A program made the position numbers and the translations under genes. The notes under the pieces are model-generated. The model made no database searches and was not told the DNA's origin. It worked only from the letters and a program-made list of their open reading frames with translations. From JABDQA01 sp963824415 (GTDB lineage Bacteria; Desulfobacterota; Desulfobulbia; Desulfobulbales; Desulfocapsaceae): DNA of 64,000 nucleotides. The stretch covers positions 62,001 to 126,000 of the forward strand of contig CAWGPM010000003.1 in assembly GCA_963824415.1 (NCBI GenBank), written 5' to 3'. Every line of letters starts with the position of its first letter. Position 1 is the stretch's first letter. Of this stretch, positions 41,886 through 50,965 are shown in pieces.

Positions 41886-42518
41886 ATGTTCAAGACCCTG
41901 AAACCGCTGATACTTGCATCAGGTTCGCCGCGCCGAAAGGTGCTGCTCGAAAGGCTCGGGCTGCAGTTCAGTGTGTTTCCCGCCCATATTGACGAAGAAC
42001 AATATCACCAGGAAAATGCTGAGGATTATGTCTCTCGCATGGCGCGCAGCAAAGCGGACACGGTCGCCGCAGCCCATCCTGATTCGTGGGTGATTGGCGC
42101 CGATACCATCGTGGTTTTGGATGAAATATTGATCGGAAAACCGGCCGTGCTTGACGAGGCTGTGGCAGCGCTGATGCTGCTCTCCGGCAGACAGCACCAG
42201 GTGAAAACAGCCTTCTGTTTGTGCTGCTCAAAAAAAGCCTTCAGTCAGGTCAGGATCGTTTCGACCGCGGTGCATTTTATGCCGCTTACCAGACAATGGG
42301 CCGAGGCCTACGCTGCCACCGGTGAGCCGATGGACAAGGCGGGGGCCTACGGCATCCAGGGCAGGGGTTCGGTTCTGGTCGAGCGCATCGAAGGGTCCTA
42401 TTCAAATGTGGTGGGCCTGCCGCTGGCTGAGCTTGCTGCGCTTTTAACAGAACTTGATCTCATCGCACCCGCTGCAGTGCCGCCTGGGGATGCCATGGTA
42501 CAAAAGGATCGCCGCTAA
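41886..42518 (+). CDS. maf: Maf family nucleoside-triphosphate pyrophosphatase
   Basis: A 210-residue Maf/YhdE protein that hydrolyses non-canonical or excess nucleotides such as dTTP or UTP to monophosphates. Signatures are PLILASGSPRRKVLLERLG at the N-terminus, WVIGADTIVVLDE and KAGAYGIQGRGSVLVERIEG. I chose the ATG at 41886 because the conserved SGSPRR block then lies at residues 11-16, as usual. The open frame upstream to 41709 lacks family similarity. Confidence 0.92.
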   Translation: MFKTLKPLILASGSPRRKVLLERLGLQFSVFPAHIDEEQYHQENAEDYVSRMARSKADTVAAAHPDSWVIGADTIVVLDEILIGKPAVLDEAVAALMLLSGRQHQVKTAFCLCCSKKAFSQVRIVSTAVHFMPLTRQWAEAYAATGEPMDKAGAYGIQGRGSVLVERIEGSYSNVVGLPLAELAALLTELDLIAPAAVPPGDAMVQKDRR

Positions 42519-42665
42519 ACCAGAGCCGCCGGGACTCGGATAAAAATTCGGTGACAAGATACTGTGATTACAGCATAGTAGAGCCAGGATCTCCATCCGG
42601 CCGAAGGTGGTCTGGAACTGAGAAGGTCCGAGAACATCAGGCACAAAAGTAAAGGGGAGCGTCTT

Positions 42666-44465
42666 ATGAGTGATTATGCCCAGGCGGTTTACCATTTTTA
42701 TAAGAGCCATCTCCAAAATGCAGAACTTGACAAAACCACGCTGATTGCCGACTGCCCGTTCTGTGCTGAGAAGGGCTTAGACGGCAGCAGACGGCTGGTG
42801 GTGATCATCAATTCCGAGGGCTTCTTTCACGGCTATTTCCGCTGTCTGAACCGCTGTGTTCCCGGCGGTTTCCCGCTCTGGTTCACGTCGCTTGCCAAGA
42901 TCGATCCGAACTTGACGCCGGGTTTCGATCCGGACCGGGAATACAACCTGAGGCAAACCGATTTTCCGATCCAGAGCATCAATAAGGAGATAAAGACCTT
43001 TCAGGACAATCTGACCGACGCCATCCGCGCCCGTTTTCAGAGCGGTACGGTCGGTGAGTCTGCCTTGAAGGCACTGTCCATCGGCTATAATGGACGCTAT
43101 ATCGTCTATCCCTATTTTCAGGAAGACGGCAACTGCTATACGGCCCGCTGCGTGTATCCCGACCGGCCCGAAGATTTCTTCTGGCACGGTGAGCCGCAGA
43201 TGGTCTCAGAGCAGTATCAGATTTTTAATGTCCAGGAAATCCAGCGTTGTGAAAACGGCGCCCTGGTGCTCTGTGAAGGGGAGGAAAATCTGCTGACGCT
43301 GAAGCAGATTGGCCTGCCGGGCATTGCGGTGGCCGACAGCCAGCTCTTCGAAACCATCGAAGCGGAGCGCTTTGAGTTTCTGCGCACGCTGTTCATTGTC
43401 GTGTCCAACAATGGGGAGTCTGAATTGCGGGCCCGGGCGCTGGCCTCGAGGGTCGGCTACAAGGTTCGTCTGCTCAACTGGCCCGCGGGATGCGCCAGAA
43501 ATTACAATCTCTGGCAACTGGCCCAGGACAAGGGCAGCCGCTTCGGCAGCAGTGTGGTTGAGATGGTTCGTAATTCCAGAGCCTTTTCGCCGTTCACCAG
43601 CCCCAAACGTGAACATGATCGTTTTTTCGAGCAGGTGGAAAATCAGGCGGGACCAGCCTTTGCCAGGTTAAAATCGGGTTTTGCCAGGCTCGATGAGTCG
43701 ATGGAAGGCATCCATGGGATCAATATCATCGGCGGACCACCGAAAGTGGGTAAATCTTGCTTCATGATCCAGATCGGCACCGAAATGGCACGCCATGGGG
43801 TACCGGTAATCTATTACGATTTCGAGAACGGTCGTCAGAAAATCTACCAGCGGACCATGACCCGGCTGAGCCGGGTCGAGGCAAAAAAACTGTCGCGGCA
43901 GCAGCTCCCGGAGGATGAACTTCCCCGCTATGAGCAGGCTCGCCAGGAATTCAAGAAGATGCTGAACTGTTTCCGGGTGGTGAATGACCGCAAGGTAACG
44001 CCTGAGATCATGCGGAGGCACATAGACTTTATCCGGCACGAAACCAGGCAGGATTATTGCGTGGTGATCATCGACAGTCTGCACAAGCTGCCGTTCAAGG
44101 ATTTCAGCGAACGGCGCACCGGTATCGACGCCTGGCTGCGGCAGTTCGAATCGATCAGGGACGAGCTGCAGGTCTCTTTTCTGATCATCAGCGAACTGAC
44201 CAGAGGAGATAAGGGGTCCTATGAGGAAACGCCGCATATGGGCGTTTTCAAGGGCTCCGGCGATATAGAATACAGCGCCGACAATGCGCTGGTGCTTTTT
44301 TCCACAGAGGAGCAGACCGGTGCAGCCAAGCGCACCGACCAGCGGCTCAATCTCTGGCTGGTGGCCAGCAGAGAGCACAGTCCTGGGCTCGTGGGGGCCT
44401 ATCAGCTGGAATATCCTTACTGGAGTTTCAGGGAGCTGGCCGAAGACCAGGACGCGGTAAGCTGA
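42666..44465 (+). CDS. phage gp4/Twinkle-like primase-helicase
   Basis: A 599-residue protein in three parts. An N-terminal zinc ribbon has C30, C33, C60 and C64. A TOPRIM primase domain (about residues 140-275) has the acidic motif LCEGEENLL at about 202-210. A RecA/DnaB helicase core has Walker A GGPPKVGKS (356-364) and Walker B VVIIDSLHK. The second TOPRIM motif, normally DxD, reads SNNGES (247-252), so the metal site is degraded and primer synthesis is doubtful, as in mitochondrial Twinkle. It has no phage neighbours. ATG follows GGGGAGCG. Confidence 0.8.
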   Translation: MSDYAQAVYHFYKSHLQNAELDKTTLIADCPFCAEKGLDGSRRLVVIINSEGFFHGYFRCLNRCVPGGFPLWFTSLAKIDPNLTPGFDPDREYNLRQTDFPIQSINKEIKTFQDNLTDAIRARFQSGTVGESALKALSIGYNGRYIVYPYFQEDGNCYTARCVYPDRPEDFFWHGEPQMVSEQYQIFNVQEIQRCENGALVLCEGEENLLTLKQIGLPGIAVADSQLFETIEAERFEFLRTLFIVVSNNGESELRARALASRVGYKVRLLNWPAGCARNYNLWQLAQDKGSRFGSSVVEMVRNSRAFSPFTSPKREHDRFFEQVENQAGPAFARLKSGFARLDESMEGIHGINIIGGPPKVGKSCFMIQIGTEMARHGVPVIYYDFENGRQKIYQRTMTRLSRVEAKKLSRQQLPEDELPRYEQARQEFKKMLNCFRVVNDRKVTPEIMRRHIDFIRHETRQDYCVVIIDSLHKLPFKDFSERRTGIDAWLRQFESIRDELQVSFLIISELTRGDKGSYEETPHMGVFKGSGDIEYSADNALVLFSTEEQTGAAKRTDQRLNLWLVASREHSPGLVGAYQLEYPYWSFRELAEDQDAVS

Positions 44466-44516
44466 AGCTCTCTTCAGTTTGCGATCTGCACCGATTGTCT
44501 ATAACTATCCAGATCC

Positions 44517-45848
44517 TCAAGGCTGATATATTTCCCGCCAGCTTTGCAGGGCGGCGTGCGAGCGCTGGGCCCGGATCTCACCCCTGAGCCGTTTGGGCAC
44601 CTTTTTTTCCCAGGGCGGAAAGAGGCCGAAATTGATGTTCGAGGGCTGAAAGTGGCGCGGGTCCGATTGGGTCAGGTGGTTCACCAGACTGCCCAGAGCG
44701 GTTTCAGCCGGTGGAGTCACCCCCTCCTGGCCGCAGCAGAGGCGCGCACTGTTCAACCCTGCCAGCAGGCCCATCGCGGCAGACTCCACGTACCCCTCCA
44801 CCCCCGAGAGTTGGCCGGCGATCAGCAGATCCGGGCGGCTTCCGGTCTGCAGCGTCGGCAGCAGAATTTCCGGAGCGCAGATGAAGGTGTTGCGGTGAAT
44901 CGAGCCGTAGCGCACGAATTCGGCCCGCTGCAGGCCTGGAATCATATGAAATATCCGCTTCTGCTCGGGGTAGGTCAGTTTGGTCTGGAAACCGACCATG
45001 TTGTAGTGCGTTGCCGCCCGATCCTCCATGCGAAGCTGGACAACCGCATAGGGTACTTCCCCGGTGTGCGGGTTTTCCAGGCCCACCGGTTTCATCGGGC
45101 CGAAGCGCAGGGTGTCGTCACCGCGGCTGCGCATGACCTCGATCGGCAGGCAGCCTTCAAAATATTTGGGCTCTTCGAAAGCGTGCAGGCTGGTGCATTC
45201 GCCGCTGCTCAATTCATTGATAAAACGCAGATAATCGGCCTGTGACATCGGGCAGTTCAGATAGTCACCTTCTCCGTCATCGTAGCGTGATTTGCGGTAG
45301 ATCACCTGCATATCCAGCGACTCAGCGCTGACGATCGGTGCAATTGCATCGTAAAAATAGAGCCGCTCTTTGCCGGTAAAGCGGGCCAGGTCTTCCGCCA
45401 GTGGCTGGGAGGTCAGCGGCCCCGTGGCGAGCACCTTGATCTGGGTCGAACAGTCGGGCAGAGCGGTGAGTTCCTCCCTGACTATGCTGATCAGCGGGTG
45501 GGCGCTGATTTTCTCACTGATCGTCGCAGCAAAGCGCACGCGATCCACCGCCAGAGCTTTTCCGGCCGGTACTGCGGTATTGTCGGCAACCTCCATGATC
45601 AAAGAGTCGAGGGCGCGCATCTCATCTTTGAGCAGGCCGACGGCCGAATGCGGATCATTTGAACGCAGGGAATTGGAACAGACGAGCTCGCCGAGATTCT
45701 GCGATTGGTGGGCGGGACTGAATTTCTGCGGCTTCATCTCGTACAGGCTGACCGCACAGCCGCGTCTGGCCGCCTGCCAGGCGGCTTCACAACCGGCCAG
45801 CCCACCGCCGATGATGACAACCGGTGCTCTGCTGCTGTCTGTTGTCAT
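44517..45848 (-). CDS. trmFO: methylenetetrahydrofolate-tRNA-(uracil-5-)-methyltransferase TrmFO
   Basis: A 443-residue FAD/NAD(P)H enzyme that makes m5U54 in tRNA, using methylenetetrahydrofolate as carbon donor. The FAD loop is VVIIGGGLAGCEAAWQAARR, followed by the diagnostic LVCSNSLRSNDP and ending with the family's PSNINFGLFPP block. This is the folate-dependent alternative to TrmA, found in Firmicutes and several other phyla. It starts 20 bp after the 3D-lipoprotein gene and closes the mutL operon. Confidence 0.95.
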   Translation of the reverse strand: MTTDSSRAPVVIIGGGLAGCEAAWQAARRGCAVSLYEMKPQKFSPAHQSQNLGELVCSNSLRSNDPHSAVGLLKDEMRALDSLIMEVADNTAVPAGKALAVDRVRFAATISEKISAHPLISIVREELTALPDCSTQIKVLATGPLTSQPLAEDLARFTGKERLYFYDAIAPIVSAESLDMQVIYRKSRYDDGEGDYLNCPMSQADYLRFINELSSGECTSLHAFEEPKYFEGCLPIEVMRSRGDDTLRFGPMKPVGLENPHTGEVPYAVVQLRMEDRAATHYNMVGFQTKLTYPEQKRIFHMIPGLQRAEFVRYGSIHRNTFICAPEILLPTLQTGSRPDLLIAGQLSGVEGYVESAAMGLLAGLNSARLCCGQEGVTPPAETALGSLVNHLTQSDPRHFQPSNINFGLFPPWEKKVPKRLRGEIRAQRSHAALQSWREIYQP

Positions 45849-45867
45849 GATGCACTAAGTGGTTGAA

Positions 45868-46425
45868 TCATGGATATTCGATGAGGACCTGAACCCTTCT
45901 GCGCCCCCACTGGAGCGCTTCTTCGTGGGAACCGTAGAAGATGTCGATCCTGGCAGGACCCTTGATAGCGCCGCCGCGGTCCTCGACGGTCCCCCAGCCG
46001 TAGCCGGGTACATACATCCTGGTACCGAACGGATAATACTTGGTGTCGGCGGCTATGGTACCGTCCTGCGGCACCAGGTACCAGGGGAATAAAACGGTCC
46101 GGACCGGAATCATCCAGGGTCGGTAGAGGCTGTCCATGGAAAACAGCCCTTCTTCGGGCTCATGCGGGTCGGTGCCGCTGGCAGTCAGGCCGGAATAGGG
46201 TTGCCCCGCCTGCGTGCCGGCGCTGACATACCGGTTCCAGATATCGAGTTTGAGCCAGGTCCAGCTGCCCCGCTCCCAGCTGCAGCAGGACGCACAGCCG
46301 CAGTAGGCGGTAACCTCCATAAGCGTGCCGACCGGCTGCTTGGCGCAGCCGGCAAGCAAGAGAAAAGCACCAAGCAGGACTATGCAGAAGAGGCGGGACA
46401 ATCTATGTGAAGCGGGATAGTTCAT
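45868..46425 (-). CDS. 3D-domain lipoprotein (MltA-like C-terminal domain)
   Basis: A 185-residue lipoprotein with signal and lipobox LLLAGC (cysteine near residue 27). The 3D domain shows VTAYCGCASCC, LTASGT and the aspartate-bearing endings VEDRGGAIKG and RIDIFYGSHEEALQWG. This is the catalytic aspartate domain of MltA-type lytic transglycosylases, without the MltA barrel. Activity on peptidoglycan is likely but unproven. Its ATG overlaps the mutL stop as TGATG, implying coupled translation. Confidence 0.82.
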   Translation of the reverse strand: MNYPASHRLSRLFCIVLLGAFLLLAGCAKQPVGTLMEVTAYCGCASCCSWERGSWTWLKLDIWNRYVSAGTQAGQPYSGLTASGTDPHEPEEGLFSMDSLYRPWMIPVRTVLFPWYLVPQDGTIAADTKYYPFGTRMYVPGYGWGTVEDRGGAIKGPARIDIFYGSHEEALQWGRRRVQVLIEYP

Positions 46426-48254
46426 CAGGTTCGATCAAACCACTTCTTGATTTCTGCCGCAGTAAATATTTTTACCACCGGTCTGCCGTGCGGGCAGTGG
46501 CTGAACAGATCGGCTTTGGCCATGCGCTCCAGCAAGCCCCTGATTTCGCCATCTGAGAGTGCATCACCCGATTTAACCGCGGCCTTGCAGGCCATGGTCG
46601 CCAGGATGGTGTCAAGCGCCTCTCCGCCCCGGGTCCTGGCTTCGCTGCCGAACTGTTCGACAATGTCGAAGAACAGCTCCTGGGGCGCGCTGTTTCCGGC
46701 AAGCGCCGGGACCGCCGCAAGGACCCAGGTGGTTCCGCCGAAATCTCTGAGTGAAAATCCCATCGCTTCGAGCTGATCCAGATTAGCCTCCACCAGTTGT
46801 GACTGATAAACCGTCAACTCGAGCGTCACCGGGAAAAGCAGATTCTGGGCTGCGACCCTGCCGCCCAGGTATTGTTTTCTGAGATCCTCGAAGATCAGCC
46901 GTTCATGGGCCGCATGCTGGTCAATCACGATAAAGCGATCATGATTCCTGCAGAAGATATAGAGGTTGTCGAACTGGCCGATGACCAGAAGATCTTCAAC
47001 TTGAACCGGCTGGTGCTTCTCTTCTCTGAGGTGCCCGGAAGGCGGGGGCGTACGCAGTAAAGCCTGCTGCTCTTCTGCAGCAAAGAGAATTGAGGCGGGC
47101 GGCCGGGCAGGATTTGCTGCAATAATCTGATCGGCGCCAGTGGATGGCTCTTCGGGGCCCGCCAGAGGATGATACGGTTTGGTCATCACAGCGGCTGCGC
47201 CTTGCGCTGCGGACTGGCCGTTGGGCCGGTCGCCGTAAAACAGGTGGGCTCTGAGCGGCTGCTGGCTGGCCAGCATGGCCTCGCGGACTGCCTCGCTGAC
47301 GATGCGGTGAACCGTGCGGCCATCCTTGAACCTGACTTCATGCTTGGCGGGATGCACATTCACATCGACACTTTCAGGAGGCAGTTCGACTTTGACCACG
47401 CCGGCCGGCTGGCGTCCTTTCAACATGAACGAGCGCAGTCCTTCGTTGACCGCATGGATCAGCAGCCGGTCTTTGATCACCCGGCCGTTGACCATAAGTC
47501 GCAGACGTCCGGCCACCGGACTGGCCGATTCAGGGGGCACCAGCAGCCCGGAGACCGTTATGCGGTCCACTCCGGGGTTGCCCGAATCGATCTCGATCAG
47601 GTCGCCCTGGTATTTCAACAATTGGCGGAGCCGTCCAGCCAAGGAGTCTTCCTGCTCGAGCCGGATCGTTTCCCGGCCGTCGATGCGCAGCAGGAAAGAG
47701 ACGTCAGGCCGGGCCAGTGCATAACTCTTCACGGTGTCATCGATATGGGACAACTCGGTTCGGGCGGTGCGCAGGAATTTTTTTCTGGCCGGCGTGTTGG
47801 AAAAGAGGTTGGCCACTTCGATGATGGTTCCCGGCCTGGTTCCGATTTCATGCACTTTCTTGATCGAGCCGTAGACGCTGAGCGCGGCCGTGCCCAGTTC
47901 ATCGCCGGGTCGGCGCGAAATAATCTGCATCTTCGAGACCGAGGCGATGGAAGGAATGGCCTCGCCTCTGAATCCGAGACTCTTCACCGAGAACAGACTG
48001 TCTTCGCCGGAGATCTTCGAGGTGCCGTGGCGTTCGAAACTCATCAGCACATCGTCCTCATCCATCCCCTCGCCATTGTCGATGATCCGGATCAGTCGCG
48101 TACCACCACCCTCGATTTCCACCTCGATTGCATCGGCACCGCCGTCGAGGCTGTTCTCAACCAGCTCCTTAACCACCGAGGCCGGGCGTTCTACCACTTC
48201 CCCGGCGGCGATCTGGTTGGCGATGTGTTCGGGAAGAATGCGTATTTTGGCCAT
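46425..48254 (-). CDS. mutL: DNA mismatch repair protein MutL
   Basis: A 609-residue MutL. The GHKL ATPase domain has RILPEHIANQIAAGEVVERP, DNGEGM and SLGFRGEAIPSIAS. The C-terminal domain holds the endonuclease metal motif DQHAAHERLIFE, plus ACKAAVKSGD and CPHGRP, so it is a nicking-type MutL, as in bacteria without MutH. I chose the ATG at 48254 (MAKIRILPEH); an upstream ATG at 48275 would add seven residues. It leads the mutL-3D lipoprotein-trmFO operon. Confidence 0.96.
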   Translation of the reverse strand: MAKIRILPEHIANQIAAGEVVERPASVVKELVENSLDGGADAIEVEIEGGGTRLIRIIDNGEGMDEDDVLMSFERHGTSKISGEDSLFSVKSLGFRGEAIPSIASVSKMQIISRRPGDELGTAALSVYGSIKKVHEIGTRPGTIIEVANLFSNTPARKKFLRTARTELSHIDDTVKSYALARPDVSFLLRIDGRETIRLEQEDSLAGRLRQLLKYQGDLIEIDSGNPGVDRITVSGLLVPPESASPVAGRLRLMVNGRVIKDRLLIHAVNEGLRSFMLKGRQPAGVVKVELPPESVDVNVHPAKHEVRFKDGRTVHRIVSEAVREAMLASQQPLRAHLFYGDRPNGQSAAQGAAAVMTKPYHPLAGPEEPSTGADQIIAANPARPPASILFAAEEQQALLRTPPPSGHLREEKHQPVQVEDLLVIGQFDNLYIFCRNHDRFIVIDQHAAHERLIFEDLRKQYLGGRVAAQNLLFPVTLELTVYQSQLVEANLDQLEAMGFSLRDFGGTTWVLAAVPALAGNSAPQELFFDIVEQFGSEARTRGGEALDTILATMACKAAVKSGDALSDGEIRGLLERMAKADLFSHCPHGRPVVKIFTAAEIKKWFDRT

Positions 48255-48352
48255 TGCCTGATCCTGCTTTCTCAATAGATGTTCAACACATCCGTCAGTT
48301 TACCAATTTTGCTTACGGATGCCGAGAAAAACGAGAACGGTACCGACAGCAA

Positions 48353-48384
48353 AGGGGAGTTCCGACAGAAATCGAAACTCCCCT
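48353..48384 (-). terminator. hairpin between aconitase and mutL
   Basis: AGGGGAGTT (48353-48361) and AACTCCCCT (48376-48384) pair perfectly in a 9-bp stem, about 47 bp past the aconitase stop. Only three T follow on the minus strand, so its strength as a terminator is uncertain. Confidence 0.4.
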
Positions 48385-48430
48385 GAAGATGCCACGGCTG
48401 TTGTCTGTGGCAGCGCTGAACCAGGCTGGA

Positions 48431-49174
48431 TCAGGAAAGCAGGTTCAGGGCCGAGCCCGCCTTGAACCATTCCACCTGGGCCGCGTTGTAGCTGTGCAGC
48501 AGCTCGATGGTTTCCTTGCCGCCATCAGCGTGGCTGATAATACACTGGACCGGCTTGCCGGGAGCCAGGTTGGCCAGATCGACAAGATCGACCCGGTCGT
48601 CCTCGGCTATTTTATCGTAGTCATCCGGGTTGCTGAAAGTAAAGGCCAGCAGACCCTGTTTCTTCAGGTTGGACTCGTGGATGCGGGCAAAACTCCTCAC
48701 GATTACTGCGGCACCGCCAAGCAGGCGCGGCGACAGGGCGGCATGCTCACGGCTGCTGCCTTCACCGTAGTTCCAGTCGCCGATGACCACCCATTTGACC
48801 CCTTTTGCCTTGTACTCCCGGGCGATGTCGGAAAAATTGATGTCCCGCTCCCCGGTCAGCACATTGAGCCCCTTGCCGGCCTCGTCGGTATAGGCGTTGA
48901 TCGCCCCCATGAACATATTGTCGCTGAATTTATCCAGGTGTCCGCGCAGGCGCAGCCAGGGCCCGGCCGGGGAAATCGCATCGGTGGTGCATTTACCCTT
49001 GGCCTTGAGCAGCACCGGGGCACCGGTCACGTCCTGGCCGTCCCACGCAGGCCATGGTTTAAGAAGTTGGAGCCGCTGGCTGTCCGGGGCTACTTTGAGT
49101 TCGATATTGCTGCCGTCTTCAGGGGGGGGGGAAGAAGTATGCTTCACCCTTATCAAAGCCAAGCGCCGGTACAT
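48431..49174 (-). CDS. aconitate hydratase, C-terminal swivel domain part
   Basis: After the C run this frame encodes the aconitase domain 4, with GDWNYGEGSSREHAALSPR (the catalytic serine/arginine region) and GVKWVVIGD. It ends KAGSALNLLS. The first 15 or so codons upstream of the run are out-of-frame reading of the N-terminal part and are not genuine protein. Independent translation from the ATG at 49174 has no ribosome site that I can see, so it is best read as the second half of the interrupted gene. Confidence 0.75.
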   Translation of the reverse strand: MYRRLALIRVKHTSSPPPEDGSNIELKVAPDSQRLQLLKPWPAWDGQDVTGAPVLLKAKGKCTTDAISPAGPWLRLRGHLDKFSDNMFMGAINAYTDEAGKGLNVLTGERDINFSDIAREYKAKGVKWVVIGDWNYGEGSSREHAALSPRLLGGAAVIVRSFARIHESNLKKQGLLAFTFSNPDDYDKIAEDDRVDLVDLANLAPGKPVQCIISHADGGKETIELLHSYNAAQVEWFKAGSALNLLS

Positions 49175-50699
49175 CTGGTGCCTGCTGGGGCGGATTCAGG
49201 GTGAACTGGTTGCCTTTCCCATCAGTCAAGGGATCTGTCATCGGGTTGAAAGAGAGCTTTCCGGCCAGGGACAGGGCCACGGTGACTTCCGGGCTGGCGA
49301 TAAAATTCATTGTGGTCGGCTGTCCGTCGTTTCTGCGGGGAAAGTTGCGGTTATAGGACGTGACGATGGTGTTGGGCTTGCCGGCAATGGAGATATCCCG
49401 TTTCCACTGGCCGATGCACGGACCGCAGGCGTTGGCCAGCACGGTGCCGCCGATATCTTTGAGCGAGGCCATCTGGCCGTCGCGCTCGATAGTGGCCCTG
49501 ATCTGCTCTGAGCCGGGGGTAACCATCAGCGGTACCGCGCAGGATATACCGTGCGCCTTGGCCTGCTCGGCGATATCGGCGGCCCGGCTCATATCCTCGT
49601 AGGACGAGTTGGTGCAACTGCCGATCAGGCAGGTGGATATCTCATCGATGAACTCTGCGGTGTCCGCCACTTCACGGGCCAGCTCAGACAGGGGCCGGGC
49701 ACGGTCCGGCGAGTGGGGGCCGACCACGTAGGGCTCCAGCGCGGAAAGGTCAATGCGCACGACCCGGTCGAAGTAGTTATCGGGGTTCTCGAGTACCTCG
49801 GGGTCGAGGCAGAGCAGCTCCCGGTTCTGCTCGGCCAGCCCGGCCAGTTCTGCCCGGCCGGTGGCCTTCAGGTAGCGGGCGATGTTCTGGTCGTAAGCGA
49901 AGATCGAGGTGGTGGCGCCCAGTTCGGCACCCATATTGGTAATGGTTGCCTTACCGGTGCAGCTGATGGTCTCGGCACCGGGACCGAAGTATTCGATGAT
50001 TGAGTTGGTACCTCCCGAGACGGTCAGTTCGCCGGCGATTCGCAATACCACATCTTTGGGAGCGGTCCAGCCGCTCAGTTTTCCGGTGAGCATGACCCCG
50101 ATATGTTTCGGGTGGAGCACCTCCCAGGTCAGTCCGGCCATCGCATCGATCGCATCCGCCCCGCCAACGCCCACTGCACAAGCGCCAATACCGCCGGCAT
50201 TGGGCGTATGGGAATCGGTGCCGAGAATCACCGCACCGGGAAAGGCATAGTTTTCCAGATTGACCTGATGGATGATGCCCGCTCCGGGGGCCCAGAAACC
50301 TGCGCCGTATTTGGCGGCGGCCGATTTGAGAAAATCGTAGACCTCATTGTTTTCGGAAATCGAGGCAGGCAGATCCAGATCGCCCGCCACCCGTGCTTCG
50401 ATCAGATGATCGCAGTGAATGGTGGTGGGTACTGCAACTTTTTTCCTGCCGGTCTGCATGAGCTGGAGCATGGCTGACTGACCAAGCACATCCTGCAGAA
50501 CGACCCGGTCAGGGCGTACATGGAGGTAACTTTTACCGGGGATCATCTCCTGGTTGGCCGGATCGTCCAAATGGGAAAGCAGGATCTTGTCGGCCAGGGT
50601 CAGGGGCCGGCCGAGCCGCTCACGGACCACTTTCAGGTTCCGGTTCATGGTTTGATAGACGGTGGAAACGAATTCGGGTGTCGAATCAAGGCTTGTCAT
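49119..50699 (-). CDS. aconitate hydratase, N-terminal part (domains 1-3)
   Basis: These 526 residues hold the three domains around the [4Fe-4S] cluster. The cluster ligands are C362 (GSCTNSS) and C425 and C428 (ACGPCIG), spaced as in mitochondrial aconitase. Other signatures are TDSHTPNAGGIGACAVGVGG and SYNRNFPRRNDG. The ATG at 50699 follows a strong AGGAGG site. The frame ends FFPPP and stops immediately after the C run. Without the fourth (swivel) domain it would lack part of the active site. Confidence 0.85.
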   Translation of the reverse strand: MTSLDSTPEFVSTVYQTMNRNLKVVRERLGRPLTLADKILLSHLDDPANQEMIPGKSYLHVRPDRVVLQDVLGQSAMLQLMQTGRKKVAVPTTIHCDHLIEARVAGDLDLPASISENNEVYDFLKSAAAKYGAGFWAPGAGIIHQVNLENYAFPGAVILGTDSHTPNAGGIGACAVGVGGADAIDAMAGLTWEVLHPKHIGVMLTGKLSGWTAPKDVVLRIAGELTVSGGTNSIIEYFGPGAETISCTGKATITNMGAELGATTSIFAYDQNIARYLKATGRAELAGLAEQNRELLCLDPEVLENPDNYFDRVVRIDLSALEPYVVGPHSPDRARPLSELAREVADTAEFIDEISTCLIGSCTNSSYEDMSRAADIAEQAKAHGISCAVPLMVTPGSEQIRATIERDGQMASLKDIGGTVLANACGPCIGQWKRDISIAGKPNTIVTSYNRNFPRRNDGQPTTMNFIASPEVTVALSLAGKLSFNPMTDPLTDGKGNQFTLNPPQQAPDVPALGFDKGEAYFFPPP

Positions 50700-50965
50700 G
50701 AAAATACCTCCTGTATGGATAAAAGGGCGATCAATCAGAATGAGTTATAAACTAGTAAGATCGGTGATTCTTTTTTTCAATTTTTTTCTTATATTGCAGC
50801 AAAAAGCAAAGGTGCAGGATGTGGTTGAGTAAATAGTGCTGTTTGCCCGATCCTGCTTGATCTTTTGGAGTGAAGCGCTAAAGTTGATTGACGAGACGAT
50901 CTTGAATCGTTTCCCCCTCCGCTGTTAAAAAACGTAAACACGAAAAAAAACCGACGAGGTTCTCC

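Larger units (their letters stand above)
48431..50699 (-). pseudogene. acn: aconitate hydratase, interrupted by a one-base frameshift
   Basis: The two frames 49119-50699 and 48431-49174 together encode one complete aconitase of mitochondrial type. They break at a run of ten C on the minus strand (49131-49122). With nine C the gene would read through as 755 codons, matching the family length and continuing FFPPPEDGSNIELK without a gap. Both sides show normal conserved sequence and no other damage. The break is therefore either very recent, a homopolymer sequencing error, or a slippage site. Aconitase interconverts citrate and isocitrate. Confidence 0.85.

Noticed and set aside
47169..48278. 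369-codon plus-strand frame opposite mutL
   Set aside because: It lies wholly within mutL and reads as a shadow, rich in H, R, G and Q, with no family motif.
48254..49204. 316-codon plus-strand frame opposite the aconitase tail
   Set aside because: Its sequence is the antisense of conserved aconitase domain 4, and it has no independent support.
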